From assembly GCF_017641085.1 (NCBI RefSeq), contig NZ_JAEPPI010000001.1, positions 620,001 to 684,000 of the forward strand: a stretch of DNA of 64,000 bases. Direction: 5' to 3'. The notes beneath the pieces are model-generated. The model did no database searches. It saw only the letters and a program-made list of their open reading frames with translations, and was not told the origin of the DNA. This document shows positions 17,562 through 26,875 of the stretch, piece by piece (the first letter of the stretch is position 1; the number at the start of each line of letters is the position of its first letter). A program made the position numbers and the translations under genes. The stretch is from Gracilimonas sp. Lineage in GTDB: Bacteria > Bacteroidota > Rhodothermia > Balneolales > Balneolaceae.

Positions 17562-18656
17562 CTAATCCCCGAAACTAATGCCAACTCCTTTAGCGGTTTG
17601 TACCAAAAAGCTGTTTGGGTCAACCAGGTTATTTCCTTTTGCGGCCTCAGATAAGGGGACGGCTACAATTTCTTGATCGATGAAGGAAACCATTTTTCCG
17701 TATTCGCCATTGATGGCAAGCTCCATGGCCTTCACCCCGAACTGGGTGGCAAGAATGCGGTCAAAGGCTTCAGGCTTACCTCCGCGCTGCAGATGACCTA
17801 ACACCATCTCGCGAATGTCATGCTCAAATCCGGCCGATTTCAGCTGATCAGATAGCTGATAGGCAACACCGCCAAGCCGTTGATTGCGATATCCGACTTC
17901 ATCGCTTTCACGGGTAACTACCGATCCTTCCCGGGGTTTGGCTCCCTCGGCAATCACAATAATGGCAAACCCGCGTCCATCTTTATACCGTTTGTTGAGA
18001 CGCTCCAGCACCTTGTTGACGTCATAAGGAATTTCCGGAATCAGGCAAACTTCCGCTCCCCCGGCTATAGCAGCATGCAGGGCAATCCAGCCGGCTCCAC
18101 GGCCCATCACTTCGAGTATCATCAGCCGGTGGTGGCTGGAGGCGGTGGTAACCAATTTATCCACGGCATCGGTGGCAATATCAACGGCGGTCTGGAAACC
18201 AAAGGTATAGTCGGTGGAGGACAGGTCGTTATCGATGGTTTTGGGAACGCCGATTACATTCAATCCTTTTTCCTGCAACTGGTGACTGATTTTCTGAGAA
18301 CCGTCTCCACCGATATTAATGACAACCTCAAAGCCTTCCCTTTTCAGATAATCGATCATCTCATCGGAACGGTCTTCCGTAGTCCATGAACCGTCTTCAT
18401 GCTTTACCGGCCAGTTAAAAGGTCCGCCCTTGTTGGTCGTTTTCAGAATGGTTCCGCCTTTGGCGTGAATTCCGGCCACTTCCTGATCATTTAGCCTGAT
18501 AATCTCTTTAGGCGTTCGCAAAGCTCCGTTAAACGCTTCAATACTGCCATAAACCTGCCAGTCATTGGTTTGAGCTGCACGCTTTACAATGGCGCGAATT
18601 ACCGCATTCAGCCCGGGGCAATCCCCGCCCCCGGTGGTGACAAGTACTTTCTTCAT
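17562..18656 (-). CDS. pfkA: 6-phosphofructokinase, G/K-type active site
   Basis: 364 residues. Phosphorylates fructose-6-phosphate in glycolysis. Motifs are GGGDCPGLNAVIRA (phosphate-binding start), NIGGDGSQ, PKTIDNDLSSTDYTFGF (catalytic TIDND) and EVMGRGAGWIALHAA. Gly in GGDGS is the residue linked to ATP use, whereas Lys in PKTIDND is the residue common in pyrophosphate-dependent enzymes. This mixed G/K pair is known from some ATP-dependent enzymes such as the trypanosomal one, so ATP is the more likely donor. Monocistronic; divergent from the NAD(P)-binding gene. Confidence 0.9.
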   Translation of the reverse strand: MKKVLVTTGGGDCPGLNAVIRAIVKRAAQTNDWQVYGSIEAFNGALRTPKEIIRLNDQEVAGIHAKGGTILKTTNKGGPFNWPVKHEDGSWTTEDRSDEMIDYLKREGFEVVINIGGDGSQKISHQLQEKGLNVIGVPKTIDNDLSSTDYTFGFQTAVDIATDAVDKLVTTASSHHRLMILEVMGRGAGWIALHAAIAGGAEVCLIPEIPYDVNKVLERLNKRYKDGRGFAIIVIAEGAKPREGSVVTRESDEVGYRNQRLGGVAYQLSDQLKSAGFEHDIREMVLGHLQRGGKPEAFDRILATQFGVKAMELAINGEYGKMVSFIDQEIVAVPLSEAAKGNNLVDPNSFLVQTAKGVGISFGD

Positions 18657-18824
18657 AGTTGTTTTTTGTCGATGAAATTTGGTGAATAAAATAAGCGATT
18701 CTGGCTGAATTAATAATAGAGAGAGGAGCTCTAAAAAAGGGGTGGGCAGGACGGACTAACACGCCCGAAACGAAAAGGGGTTCACAGTCATTTACCTTAC
18801 TGAAATTCAATTCAAAAAAAGATA

Positions 18825-19472
18825 ATGAACGTATTAGTTATAGGAGCGAACGGACAAATAGGAAACCGGTTGGTACATCAGTTGAAGGAAGCCGGGCACA
18901 ATCCGGTGGCGATGGTCCGGAAAGAGGAGCAAATCGACCAGTTTAAAGAGCATGGTGTTGACACGGTGCTGGCTGACCTGGAGAAAGATTTCAGCCACGC
19001 TTACCAGGATATTGATGCAGTAGTATTTACGGCTGGGTCGGGCGGAGATACCCCTAAATCTCAGACTAAGGTCATAGACCGGGATGGAGCCATTAAAGCC
19101 ATTGATGAGGCAGAAGAATCGGGTGTTACGCGATTCATTATGGTGAGTGCGCTCAAGGCCAATCGTGATCCGGGAACATGGTCGGAACCCATGGAACACT
19201 ATTACGATGCCAAAGCCAAAGCTGATGAGCATCTCAGAAATTCCGATCTCAGCTACACGGTGCTGATGCCGGGCCGGCTAACCAATGAGAGCGGTACTGG
19301 GAAAGTAGAACTGAAGGAGCGGATTGAGGCCATTGATACCAAAACCATAACCCGGGATGACGTGGCATCGGTTATTGTGGAATTGCTGGATGAGGAACAA
19401 AGCTTTGGGAAAAGCCTGGAGCTGCTTCAGGGTGACATATCCATCAAACAAGCCATTTCTGACCTGAGCTAA
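18825..19472 (+). CDS. NAD(P)-binding atypical SDR (NmrA/YwnB-like)
   Basis: 215 residues. The N-terminal dinucleotide-binding loop is VIGANGQIGNRLV. DLEKDF and AVVFTAGSGG follow, and MVSALKANRD replaces the classical Tyr-x-x-x-Lys region, as in atypical SDR a5 proteins. The substrate is unknown; such proteins act as sugar/flavin reductase-like or regulatory NADPH-binding proteins. Single gene ending at a bidirectional terminator. Confidence 0.85.
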   Translation: MNVLVIGANGQIGNRLVHQLKEAGHNPVAMVRKEEQIDQFKEHGVDTVLADLEKDFSHAYQDIDAVVFTAGSGGDTPKSQTKVIDRDGAIKAIDEAEESGVTRFIMVSALKANRDPGTWSEPMEHYYDAKAKADEHLRNSDLSYTVLMPGRLTNESGTGKVELKERIEAIDTKTITRDDVASVIVELLDEEQSFGKSLELLQGDISIKQAISDLS

Positions 19473-19489
19473 AGTTAGCAGATATAAAA

Positions 19490-19520
19490 AACCCCGGAAA
19501 ACGATCAGAAATCCGGGGTT
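19490..19520. terminator. Bidirectional hairpin terminator
   Basis: Arms AACCCCGGA (19490-19498) and TCCGGGGTT (19512-19520) are perfect. An A-run precedes the first arm, serving the minus-strand azurin gene; the + side lacks a long T-run. It lies between convergent genes. Confidence 0.75.
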
Positions 19521-19562
19521 CAGGGTATAATACGAGTAGTTTTAGAAATGCTAAATAACTAC

Positions 19563-20003
19563 TTATTCTACAATTAGTTTACCTTTCATCAGCGCGTAGT
19601 GGCCGGGGAAGCTACAGATGTAATCGTAGGTTCCGGCTGCGGGAGCTGTAAACTCGATGGTAGTTTCTTGTCCGCCACCAATCAGTTTTGTATGTACAAT
19701 TACATCGTCGGTGCCTTCCGGGACGTACTCGTTGCCAGCGGCTTTAGAGGCAGCTGATCCGAACGCCTGAATGTCGACACCTTGCTTCAGCAGTACCCAG
19801 TTGTGGCCCATTGCAGCTTTAGGAAGTTTTCCAACATGCTTAAGGGTCAGTACAACGGTTTGTCCTGCTTCTACTTTAATTTCGTTCAAGTCAAATTGCA
19901 TCCGGTCGTTACTCTCGATGGTTACTTCAACCTTATCCTGAGCTTGAACCGTTGTTGTGAATGCGAAAGCAAAAATTGCTAATAAAGAAAATAGAGTTCT
20001 CAT
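19563..20003 (-). CDS. azu: Azurin-type blue copper protein
   Basis: About 146 residues from the ATG at 20003 (MRTLFSLLAIFAFAF..., cleaved after VQAQ). The upstream in-frame extension to 20036 is not needed. The type-1 copper site is complete: GHNW carries Gly-His, and ICSFPGHYALM carries Cys-x4-His-x3-Met. It is a soluble periplasmic electron carrier, typically serving respiratory oxidases or denitrification enzymes. No partner redox gene is adjacent. The mature length fits azurin (about 128). Confidence 0.93.
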   Translation of the reverse strand: MRTLFSLLAIFAFAFTTTVQAQDKVEVTIESNDRMQFDLNEIKVEAGQTVVLTLKHVGKLPKAAMGHNWVLLKQGVDIQAFGSAASKAAGNEYVPEGTDDVIVHTKLIGGGQETTIEFTAPAAGTYDYICSFPGHYALMKGKLIVE

Positions 20004-20159
20004 AGTATTCGTCTGTTTTATTAGTTGCGGCACCAAAGTGTGGTTACCAACCTGTTTTAATTTTGTTGATCAAAAACTAACCATGCATTGTGAATATTTT
20101 GTGAAGGTGATCCAAAAAGTAATTACTCTTACTGAAGCGTTAATCTTACGGTGTACAAA

Positions 20160-21122
20160 ATGAATTTTATACGATGGGGAGTTTTAAGTACAGCAAAAAT
20201 CGGCGTAGAGCAGGTTATTCCGGCTATGCAGAAAGGAGAGTTATCAAAAATATCGGCTATATCATCAAGAGAGGAGGACCGGGCAAAAGAAGTGGCAGAT
20301 CGGTTGGGTATTGAAAAGGCGTATGGGTCGTATGAAGAACTTTTAGAGGATGAAGATATTGATGCAATTTATAACCCTCTTCCTAATCATCTGCATGTTC
20401 CCATGACCATTAAAGCACTGGAGGCAGGCAAGCACGTGCTTTGTGAAAAACCCATAGCTATCGATCTGGCGGAGTCTGAGGAGCTGGTAAAAATAATTGG
20501 ACGATATCCGGAACTTAAAGTGATGGAGGCATTCATGTATCGTTTCCATCCACAGTGGCAGGTGATTAAGCAATGGATTGATGATGGAGAAATTGGTGCA
20601 ATACAAACCATTCATTCCTCTTTCACCTATTACAATGATGATCCTGAAAATATCCGAAACAAAGCAGATATGGGCGGCGGCGGTTTATTGGATATAGGCT
20701 GTTACTGTATTTCAGCTTCCCGTTATTTATTTGAGGATGAACCTATTGATATAAAAGGGGAGGTAGAAATTCATCCGGACTTTGGAGTTGATACGTTAGC
20801 TTCAGGCGTTCTCAGGTTCGCGAAAGGAACAGCCACGTTTAGTTGTTCTACCCTTGCCAGTCCCGATCAAAAGCTCATCATTTATGGAACGTCGGGTATT
20901 ATTGAAATGGATATACCCTTTAACCCGCAGGAAAGCCCGGCTTCCATAAGAATTACAAGCGGAGAAGGACAAGTTCTGAAAGAGAAAACATTACAAGCTA
21001 ATCATTACACAATCCAGGGAGATGCTTTTTCAAAAGCCATTATCGAGAATAGGGATGTCCCCACTCCTTTAAATGATGCCGTTGCCAATATGAGAGTTAT
21101 TGACGCACTGCTTTCCCTTTAA
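20160..21122 (+). CDS. Gfo/Idh/MocA family oxidoreductase
   Basis: 320 residues from ATG 20160 (MNFIRWGVLSTAKIG); a GTG three codons upstream is possible. The Rossmann N-domain contains the conserved LCEKPIAIDLAE, whose Lys lies at the catalytic site, and the phrase YNPLPNHLHVP. The C-domain includes GGGGLLDIGCYCI, with Asp and an otherwise usual His replaced by Cys (GCYC, where GCHC or GCYP is frequent). Likely an NAD(P)-dependent sugar or dihydrodiol dehydrogenase; the substrate is not predictable. Confidence 0.88.
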   Translation: MNFIRWGVLSTAKIGVEQVIPAMQKGELSKISAISSREEDRAKEVADRLGIEKAYGSYEELLEDEDIDAIYNPLPNHLHVPMTIKALEAGKHVLCEKPIAIDLAESEELVKIIGRYPELKVMEAFMYRFHPQWQVIKQWIDDGEIGAIQTIHSSFTYYNDDPENIRNKADMGGGGLLDIGCYCISASRYLFEDEPIDIKGEVEIHPDFGVDTLASGVLRFAKGTATFSCSTLASPDQKLIIYGTSGIIEMDIPFNPQESPASIRITSGEGQVLKEKTLQANHYTIQGDAFSKAIIENRDVPTPLNDAVANMRVIDALLSL

Positions 21123-21228
21123 AATAGATTAGATTTTCTATCTCTGATCTGATTTAGTCACTGAAGTAGAATTCTATCCGGCTGTTTTTTATGGGAGAAC
21201 CATATCCTTAAAATGACTAACCAACAAG

Positions 21229-21246
21229 TTCAACCATATGGTTGAA
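21229..21246. promoter_or_regulatory. Palindromic operator for the TetR regulator
   Basis: TTCAACCATATGGTTGAA is a perfect 18-bp palindrome 51 bp before tetR. It covers the TTG of the probable -33 box, the expected layout for repression of the tetR-efflux operon by its own product. Confidence 0.75.
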
Positions 21247-21272
21247 AAAATCCTTTTTCTGGTATAAATTTG
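21242..21272 (+). promoter_or_regulatory. Bacteroidota-type promoter of the tetR-efflux operon
   Basis: TTG at 21242-21244 and TAAATTTG at 21265-21272 fit TTG-N20-TAnnTTTG. The start of tetR is 26 bp downstream. The -33 element lies within the palindromic operator. Confidence 0.6.
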
Positions 21273-21297
21273 ATGCAGAATCAATCAAAAGACAGAC

Positions 21298-21915
21298 ATG
21301 ACTGACAAAGAAAAGGATACAGAAGAACTGATTTTTGAAGCTGCATCCCGGGTTTTCCAAAAGGATGGCTACGCCGGCGCCCGCATGCAACAAATTGCTG
21401 ACGAGGCAAACATCAACAAGTCGATGTTGCATTATTATTATCGCAGCAAAGACAAACTGTTCAGGGCGGTATTCCAGCAGCAACTGGCTCACTTTTTTCC
21501 CACTATATTCGAAATTTTAGGTTCAGAGCTTACACTGGATAAGAAAGTACCACGCTTGATTGATGCCTACTACAATTTCCTGCAAGACAATCCCAAGGTG
21601 GTGCAGTTTATCATACAGGAAATGAATAATCATCCGGATGAATTCAGGCGGTTTATGAGTGAGAAGAACATCCATCCGCCCAAAAGTTTTGCTGAGCAGA
21701 TAAAGAAAGAAATTAAAGCCGGAAATATGGATCGGGTAGAACCGCGGCAACTGCTGATTAGTATGGTCGGCCTGATTCTATTTCCTTTTATAGCCCAGAT
21801 GATGGTAAAAACAGTTTTTGACCTGGAAGAACAGGAATACCTGAAGTTTCTGAAAGACCGGAAATGGTTCCTTACTGATTTTATCCTGAACGCCATAAAC
21901 TACAGAAAGCCATGA
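21298..21915 (+). CDS. TetR family regulator of the efflux operon
   Basis: 205 residues. An N-terminal helix-turn-helix (about 25-55: YAGARMQQIADEANINKSML, then HYYYRSKDKLF) matches TetR proteins. The C-terminal all-alpha ligand domain is variable and its inducer unknown. It is the first gene of a seven-gene operon; the TolC-like gene overlaps its end by 4 nt. A perfect palindrome over the promoter points to autorepression. Confidence 0.9.
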   Translation: MTDKEKDTEELIFEAASRVFQKDGYAGARMQQIADEANINKSMLHYYYRSKDKLFRAVFQQQLAHFFPTIFEILGSELTLDKKVPRLIDAYYNFLQDNPKVVQFIIQEMNNHPDEFRRFMSEKNIHPPKSFAEQIKKEIKAGNMDRVEPRQLLISMVGLILFPFIAQMMVKTVFDLEEQEYLKFLKDRKWFLTDFILNAINYRKP

Positions 21916-23177
21916 ACACGTTTCTCGCTTCGTTACTGATATTCACGTTTGTGAATCAAAGTGCCCCTTCAGATTCCGTTTCACTGAACTACTGCTACCA
22001 ACAGGCGGAAGAATATTACCCGGCGGCAAAGAAGGTGGCGCTCCAGGAAAAGATAACAGAGCTAAATATCAACATTGTGAATACGGGTTATTACCCACAG
22101 GTATCTGTAAACGGGCGGGCGAGTTATCAGTCGGAAGTAACGGAATTCGGGTTACCGGGGGGAGGGGCGCCCCCGGTTAGCAAAGATCAGTATGAAGCTT
22201 CCATACAGCTTAGCCAGAACATTTATAACGGCGGAGTTACGGCCATCAGAAAAGACCTGGAGCGGACACAAGGAATGCAGGAAGTGCTTTCCACAAAGGT
22301 GGAACTTCAGCAGGTAAGAGCACAAATTGATCAGGTGTACTTTGGGATACTGCTTTCTCAACAGCAGATGGAAGCCACAAAATTGATGATCTCGGAACTG
22401 GATGAACGCCTGGAAGGTGTCCGTTCCAAAGTTGAAAATGGGGTTCTGCTGAAAAGCCAGCAGTTGATCCTGGAAGCCGGACTGATCAAAGCTAAGCAGG
22501 ATTCGGCAAGCATCATGGCGAATATAACATCCGGATACCTGGTGCTGGGAGAACTGATAGGGGAAAAGCTGAATCCTTTTATTAAACTTACACTACCTGA
22601 TCCGGTTTCTGAAGGTGTAGTAACTGATGTGGCAAGACCAGAAATGGCTTTGTTTGAAAATTCGGTGAAAGCTTTGGAGCAGCAAAAGAAACTGGTTCAA
22701 ACCGGCAAAATACCACGCATTTCGGCATTTGGGTCCGCTGCTTATGGACGTCCGGGACTCAACTTCTTAAACGATGACTTCCATGATTACTACATGGTGG
22801 GCCTGCGTTTAAACTGGAATTTGATGGACTTCCTGAATGCCGATGAGCAGAATGAAGTGCTGAACATCCGGCAGAAAACCATCCGGCAAAACGAAGAGTC
22901 ATTTACCCTTCAGCTTCAGACCCAATTGAGTAGAATTGAAGAGCGAATCAAAGCCATTAAAGAGAACATCATCCACGATAAAGAAATCATCGAAATCAGG
23001 GAGCTGGTGGTAGCTGAAAGTTCCAATCAACTTGAGAATGGGGTGATTACGGCAACGGAATATATCACCGAGTTAACCCATGCCAACCGGGCCCGGCTTT
23101 CCTTGCTTACAAATGAAATCAAATTAGTTCAGGCCCGGGCTGAGTATCGAACGGCTTTGGGATTGGATCTGGAATAG
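21912..23177 (+). CDS. TolC-family outer-membrane efflux protein
   Basis: 421 residues with an N-terminal signal peptide. Two long helical repeats with periodic Gln/Glu/Lys are separated by beta segments (YYPQVSVNGRASYQSE and the later PRISAFGSAAYG), the OEP pattern of TolC. A trimer would form the outer-membrane duct and periplasmic tunnel for the ABC exporter encoded next to it. Confidence 0.87.
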   Translation: MNTFLASLLIFTFVNQSAPSDSVSLNYCYQQAEEYYPAAKKVALQEKITELNINIVNTGYYPQVSVNGRASYQSEVTEFGLPGGGAPPVSKDQYEASIQLSQNIYNGGVTAIRKDLERTQGMQEVLSTKVELQQVRAQIDQVYFGILLSQQQMEATKLMISELDERLEGVRSKVENGVLLKSQQLILEAGLIKAKQDSASIMANITSGYLVLGELIGEKLNPFIKLTLPDPVSEGVVTDVARPEMALFENSVKALEQQKKLVQTGKIPRISAFGSAAYGRPGLNFLNDDFHDYYMVGLRLNWNLMDFLNADEQNEVLNIRQKTIRQNEESFTLQLQTQLSRIEERIKAIKENIIHDKEIIEIRELVVAESSNQLENGVITATEYITELTHANRARLSLLTNEIKLVQARAEYRTALGLDLE

Positions 23178-23200
23178 AAATTTTAACGACAGGAAAGGTT

Positions 23201-24100
23201 ATGAAACAGAAGAAAATATACACACCCCTTATTCCAATGGCGGCCTTGCTTTTTTTAACGGTAGGATGCAGTCAGGATCAAACATCGGATGCCTATGGGC
23301 AGTTTGAAGCGAAAGAAGTTACCGTGTCGGCTGAAACCTCAGGAATACTTAAGAGTTTTACGGTTCAGGAGGGTATGAAACTCGAAGAAGGCGAAAAAGC
23401 AGGACAGGTAGATTCAACTCAGCTGGCTCTTCGAAAAGATGAGCTGTTAGCTTCGGTAGCTTCTATCCGGACAAATATTGCAAAACTGGATGCACAGGCC
23501 GATGTGTATCGCGAGCAGTTGAATACAGCTCAGAAAGATCTGCAGCGCTTCACCAACCTGAAACAAAATAATGCCGCCACCCAGCAGCAGATCGACCAGG
23601 CACAAGGACAGGTAAATGTGCTGAAAAAACAGATTAATTCGGTGGAAGTACAAAAGCAATCGGTTTACGCAGAGCTGCAAACAATGAAAGCCCGAATAGC
23701 TCAGGTGGAAGATCAGATAAAAAAGACGCGGATTATAAACCCGGTTTCAGGGACGGTACTTTCAAGCTTTGCGGAGCAGGGGGAATTAGTCACAACCGGA
23801 AAGCCTCTGTACGAAATCGCCAATTTGGATGAAATGATCTTAAGGGTGTATGTGTCGGGTGCGCAGTTACCGATGGTTATTCTGGGTGAACAGGCAGAGG
23901 TTTTAATTGACAAAAATTCGGAGGAGAATGAATCACTTACCGGTGTGGTAAGGTGGATTGCATCCGAAGCGGAGTTCACGCCAAGAATGATTCAAACCAA
24001 AGAAGAACGCGTGACGCAGGTGTACGCGGTAGAGATTACCGTTCCAAACCCGGATGGCAAGTTAAAAATTGGCATGCCGGGAGAGGTAAACTTTAGGTAA
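23201..24100 (+). CDS. HlyD-type periplasmic adaptor, predicted lipoprotein
   Basis: 299 residues. The lipobox LTVGC places the lipidated Cys near residue 23. A barrel-sandwich (lipoyl-like) half (VTVSAETSGILKSFTVQEG), a long coiled coil (about 75-170) and the second half (KTRIINPVSGTVLSSFAEQGE) are typical of membrane-fusion proteins. It links the ABC permeases to the TolC-like duct. 23 bp after the tolC-like gene. Confidence 0.87.
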   Translation: MKQKKIYTPLIPMAALLFLTVGCSQDQTSDAYGQFEAKEVTVSAETSGILKSFTVQEGMKLEEGEKAGQVDSTQLALRKDELLASVASIRTNIAKLDAQADVYREQLNTAQKDLQRFTNLKQNNAATQQQIDQAQGQVNVLKKQINSVEVQKQSVYAELQTMKARIAQVEDQIKKTRIINPVSGTVLSSFAEQGELVTTGKPLYEIANLDEMILRVYVSGAQLPMVILGEQAEVLIDKNSEENESLTGVVRWIASEAEFTPRMIQTKEERVTQVYAVEITVPNPDGKLKIGMPGEVNFR

Positions 24101-25033
24101 TTGAATAGCGTGGTAAACATATCGTCAGTTTCTAAGTGGTTTGGCAAGGTCCGGGCTTTGAAGCAGGTATCTTTTGATGTGAACAAAGGTGAGCTCTTTG
24201 GAGTGATCGGGCCGGATGGTGCCGGTAAAACCACGCTGTTCCGGATTATCAACACCTTGCTTGTTCCCGATGAAGGTTCTGCCATGGTATTGGGTAAAGA
24301 TGTGGTGAAAGACTACAAGCAAATAAGGCCACTTCTGGGGTATATGCCCGGCCGGTTTTCCCTGTACCAGGATTTAACGGTGGAGGAGAACCTGAAGTTT
24401 TTCGCATCTGTTTTTGGAACTACTATAGAGGAGAATTATGAACTGGTGAAGCCTATTTACAGTCAGCTCGAAAAATTTAAAACCCGTTTGGCGGGAGATT
24501 TATCCGGTGGGATGAAGCAAAAGCTGGCACTGAGTTGTGCCCTCATTCATAAGCCAAAGTTATTGTTACTGGATGAACCAACCACCGGAGTGGATGCCGT
24601 TTCCCGAAAGGAATTCTGGGAAATGCTGCAGATGCTGAAAAAAGAAGGGATCACCATCATCGTATCCACGCCATACATGGACGAGGCAGACTTGTGCGAA
24701 AGAGTGGCACTGATTCAGGAAGGGGAGATTCTGCAAATTGATACCCCGACAGCCATCGTAAATTCCTTTGAACGTACGTTGCTGGGCATCAAAGCAGCTA
24801 ACACCTATGCGTTACTCAATGCTCTTAAATCGTATCCTCAGGCGCATTCGGTTCAACCCTTTGGCGAGTATGTTCATTATACCGAAAAGACCGGTTCTCC
24901 CAATTTAGTGGCGTTAAAAACCTACTTGTTTGACCGGGGATTAGAACAAGTTGAGATCAAGCCCATCAAACCAAATATCGAGGACAGTTTTATGGAGCTG
25001 ATGCAGGCCAAGGGTGAGGGAACCTATGTCTGA
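24101..25033 (+). CDS. ABC transporter ATP-binding protein 1
   Basis: 310 residues. Walker A GPDGAGKTT, a complete signature LSGGMKQK and Walker B LLLLDEPTTGVD are present. A TTG begins directly after the upstream TAA; a GTG three codons later is equally possible. The C-terminal 80 residues form an accessory domain. It pairs with the next ATPase as two half-sites of one exporter (YbhF arrangement, but on two genes). Confidence 0.88.
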   Translation: MNSVVNISSVSKWFGKVRALKQVSFDVNKGELFGVIGPDGAGKTTLFRIINTLLVPDEGSAMVLGKDVVKDYKQIRPLLGYMPGRFSLYQDLTVEENLKFFASVFGTTIEENYELVKPIYSQLEKFKTRLAGDLSGGMKQKLALSCALIHKPKLLLLDEPTTGVDAVSRKEFWEMLQMLKKEGITIIVSTPYMDEADLCERVALIQEGEILQIDTPTAIVNSFERTLLGIKAANTYALLNALKSYPQAHSVQPFGEYVHYTEKTGSPNLVALKTYLFDRGLEQVEIKPIKPNIEDSFMELMQAKGEGTYV

Positions 25034-25769
25034 GCCGACCATTCAAACCGAAAACCTGACCCGGAAGTTTGGTGATTTCACTGCGGTGGATAAAATCACC
25101 TTTGAAGTGGAACAGGGAGAGATCTTCGGATTTTTGGGAGCCAACGGAGCAGGAAAGACGACAGCCATGCGTATGCTTACCGGACTGCTTACTCCAACTT
25201 CGGGCAAAGCATTGGTATCGGGCAAGGATGTTTATCGGCAGGCGGAGGCCATCAAGAAAAACATAGGGTATATGAGTCAGAAGTTCTCGCTGTATGATGA
25301 TCTAACCTCCGAAGAGAATATCCGGTTTTACGGGGGCATTTATGGGATTCCCGATAAAGAACTAAACAGCAAAATTGACGAGGTAATCAACTCACTTGGA
25401 CTAAAAGATGTACGAAAAAAGCTGGTCCGCTCTTTGCCCTTAGGCTGGAAGCAGAAACTAGCCTTTTCTATAGCCATACTCCACAATCCCAACATTGTGT
25501 TTCTTGACGAGCCCACCGGCGGAGTTGATCCGGTAACGAGGCGACAGTTCTGGGAAAAGATATACGAGGTGTCAGACCGGGGAATTACGGTTTTTGTGAC
25601 TACGCATTACATGGATGAGGCAGAATACTGCGACCGGATTTCCATTATGGTGGACGGGCGGATGGATGCCATCGGTTCACCCCGCGAACTAAAAGAGAAT
25701 TTAGAATCAGATTCTATTGAGGACGTATTTATAAAGCTGGCTCGCGGAGCCGAGAGGAGGGAAGGATGA
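25026..25769 (+). CDS. ABC transporter ATP-binding protein 2
   Basis: 248 residues from the ATG at 25026, which overlaps the end of the first ATPase gene. Walker A GANGAGKTT and Walker B IVFLDEPTGGVD are intact. The signature loop reads LPLGWKQK rather than LSGGQ, so one of the two composite ATP sites is probably weak or structural. This is usual for the second ATPase of YbhF-like systems. Confidence 0.88.
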   Translation: MSEPTIQTENLTRKFGDFTAVDKITFEVEQGEIFGFLGANGAGKTTAMRMLTGLLTPTSGKALVSGKDVYRQAEAIKKNIGYMSQKFSLYDDLTSEENIRFYGGIYGIPDKELNSKIDEVINSLGLKDVRKKLVRSLPLGWKQKLAFSIAILHNPNIVFLDEPTGGVDPVTRRQFWEKIYEVSDRGITVFVTTHYMDEAEYCDRISIMVDGRMDAIGSPRELKENLESDSIEDVFIKLARGAERREG

Positions 25770-26875
25770 ATGCTTTTTCCGGCTTTGTGACTAAGGAGTT
25801 TAAGCAGATCTATCGTGATAAGCGGACACTAACGGTGCTTTTTGGAATGCCCATCATCATGCTGATCCTGTTTGGTTTTGCAATTAGAAATGAAGTGACC
25901 AACGCTCAGATCGGGATTTTGGATTTATCGAAGGATGAAGTAACCCGAACCCTCATCCAAAAGCTGGAAGCTTCGGCATCGTTTGAAGTCCGTGCGTACC
26001 TGCAAAGCTATGAGGAAGTGGAAGGGCTGTTCAGGGAGGGTAATATCAAAGAAGTAGTGGTTTTTGAACCGAACTTCAAAGAGAAGTTAGTCAGGGAACA
26101 TACAGCTCAGGTGCAGGTGATTACCGATGCCACCGACCCAAACCTTGCGAACTTGGTTCAGTCTTATACAGCCAATATCATTCGGGATTACGTGGGGGAG
26201 TTAAATGATAACGGAGATATACGAAAGGCAGGACTAAACCCCCAAGTCCGGATGATGTACAATCCCGAACTGAGAAGCGTGAACTTGTTCGTCCCCGGAT
26301 TGATTGCCGTAATACTTATGCTTATTTCCGCCCTCATGACTTCCATCTCCATCACCCGCGAAAAGGAGATGGGGAATATGGAAATCTTGCTGGTATCACC
26401 GCTCAAGCCACGGCATATAATTATTGGAAAAGTATTGCCGTACCTGGTGCTTTCGGTGGTGAATGTAGTCACCATTTTGGTGCTGGCCCGGTTTGTGTTT
26501 CAAGTTCCCTTTCAGGGTTCCTATTTCCTGTTTTTCATGGAAGCAACCTTATTCATTTTAACAGCCCTGGCACTGGGGGTATTCATTTCATCAGCGGCTA
26601 ATAATCAGCAAACGGCGATGATGGTTTCTCTGGCAGGTTTGCTGCTTCCAACGGTGTTGTTGTCGGGCTTCATTTTTCCCGTTTCAAGTATGCCGCTTCC
26701 GCTTCAATGGATTTCTCATATCATCCCCGCCAAGTGGTTTCTGATTATCGTAAGAGACATCATGCTGAAAGGATCAGAGTTCTTATTTATCTGGAAAGAG
26801 ACGCTTATCCTTGCCGGAATCACCGTGTTCTTTATGGCTCTGAGTATGAAAAAATTCAAGGTGAGGCTGCAATGA
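25766..26875 (+). CDS. ABC-2 type permease 1 (YbhS/YbhR-like)
   Basis: 369 residues. One N-terminal transmembrane helix (VLFGMPIIMLILFGFAI), a large periplasmic domain (about 45-170), and five or so C-terminal helices from about 178. It overlaps the upstream ATPase by 4 nt. The family exports drugs or lipophilic ions; no substrate is deducible. Confidence 0.88.
   Translation: MNAFSGFVTKEFKQIYRDKRTLTVLFGMPIIMLILFGFAIRNEVTNAQIGILDLSKDEVTRTLIQKLEASASFEVRAYLQSYEEVEGLFREGNIKEVVVFEPNFKEKLVREHTAQVQVITDATDPNLANLVQSYTANIIRDYVGELNDNGDIRKAGLNPQVRMMYNPELRSVNLFVPGLIAVILMLISALMTSISITREKEMGNMEILLVSPLKPRHIIIGKVLPYLVLSVVNVVTILVLARFVFQVPFQGSYFLFFMEATLFILTALALGVFISSAANNQQTAMMVSLAGLLLPTVLLSGFIFPVSSMPLPLQWISHIIPAKWFLIIVRDIMLKGSEFLFIWKETLILAGITVFFMALSMKKFKVRLQ

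Noticed and set aside
25026-25769. Second ABC ATPase as a damaged gene because of its LPLGW signature loop
   Set aside because: This variant loop is usual in the second nucleotide-binding domain of YbhF-like exporters; Walker motifs are intact.
26707-26871. N-terminal extension of ABC permease 2
   Set aside because: These 55 codons are the shadow of permease 1; the ATG at 26872 forms a standard ATGA overlap and a proper first membrane helix.
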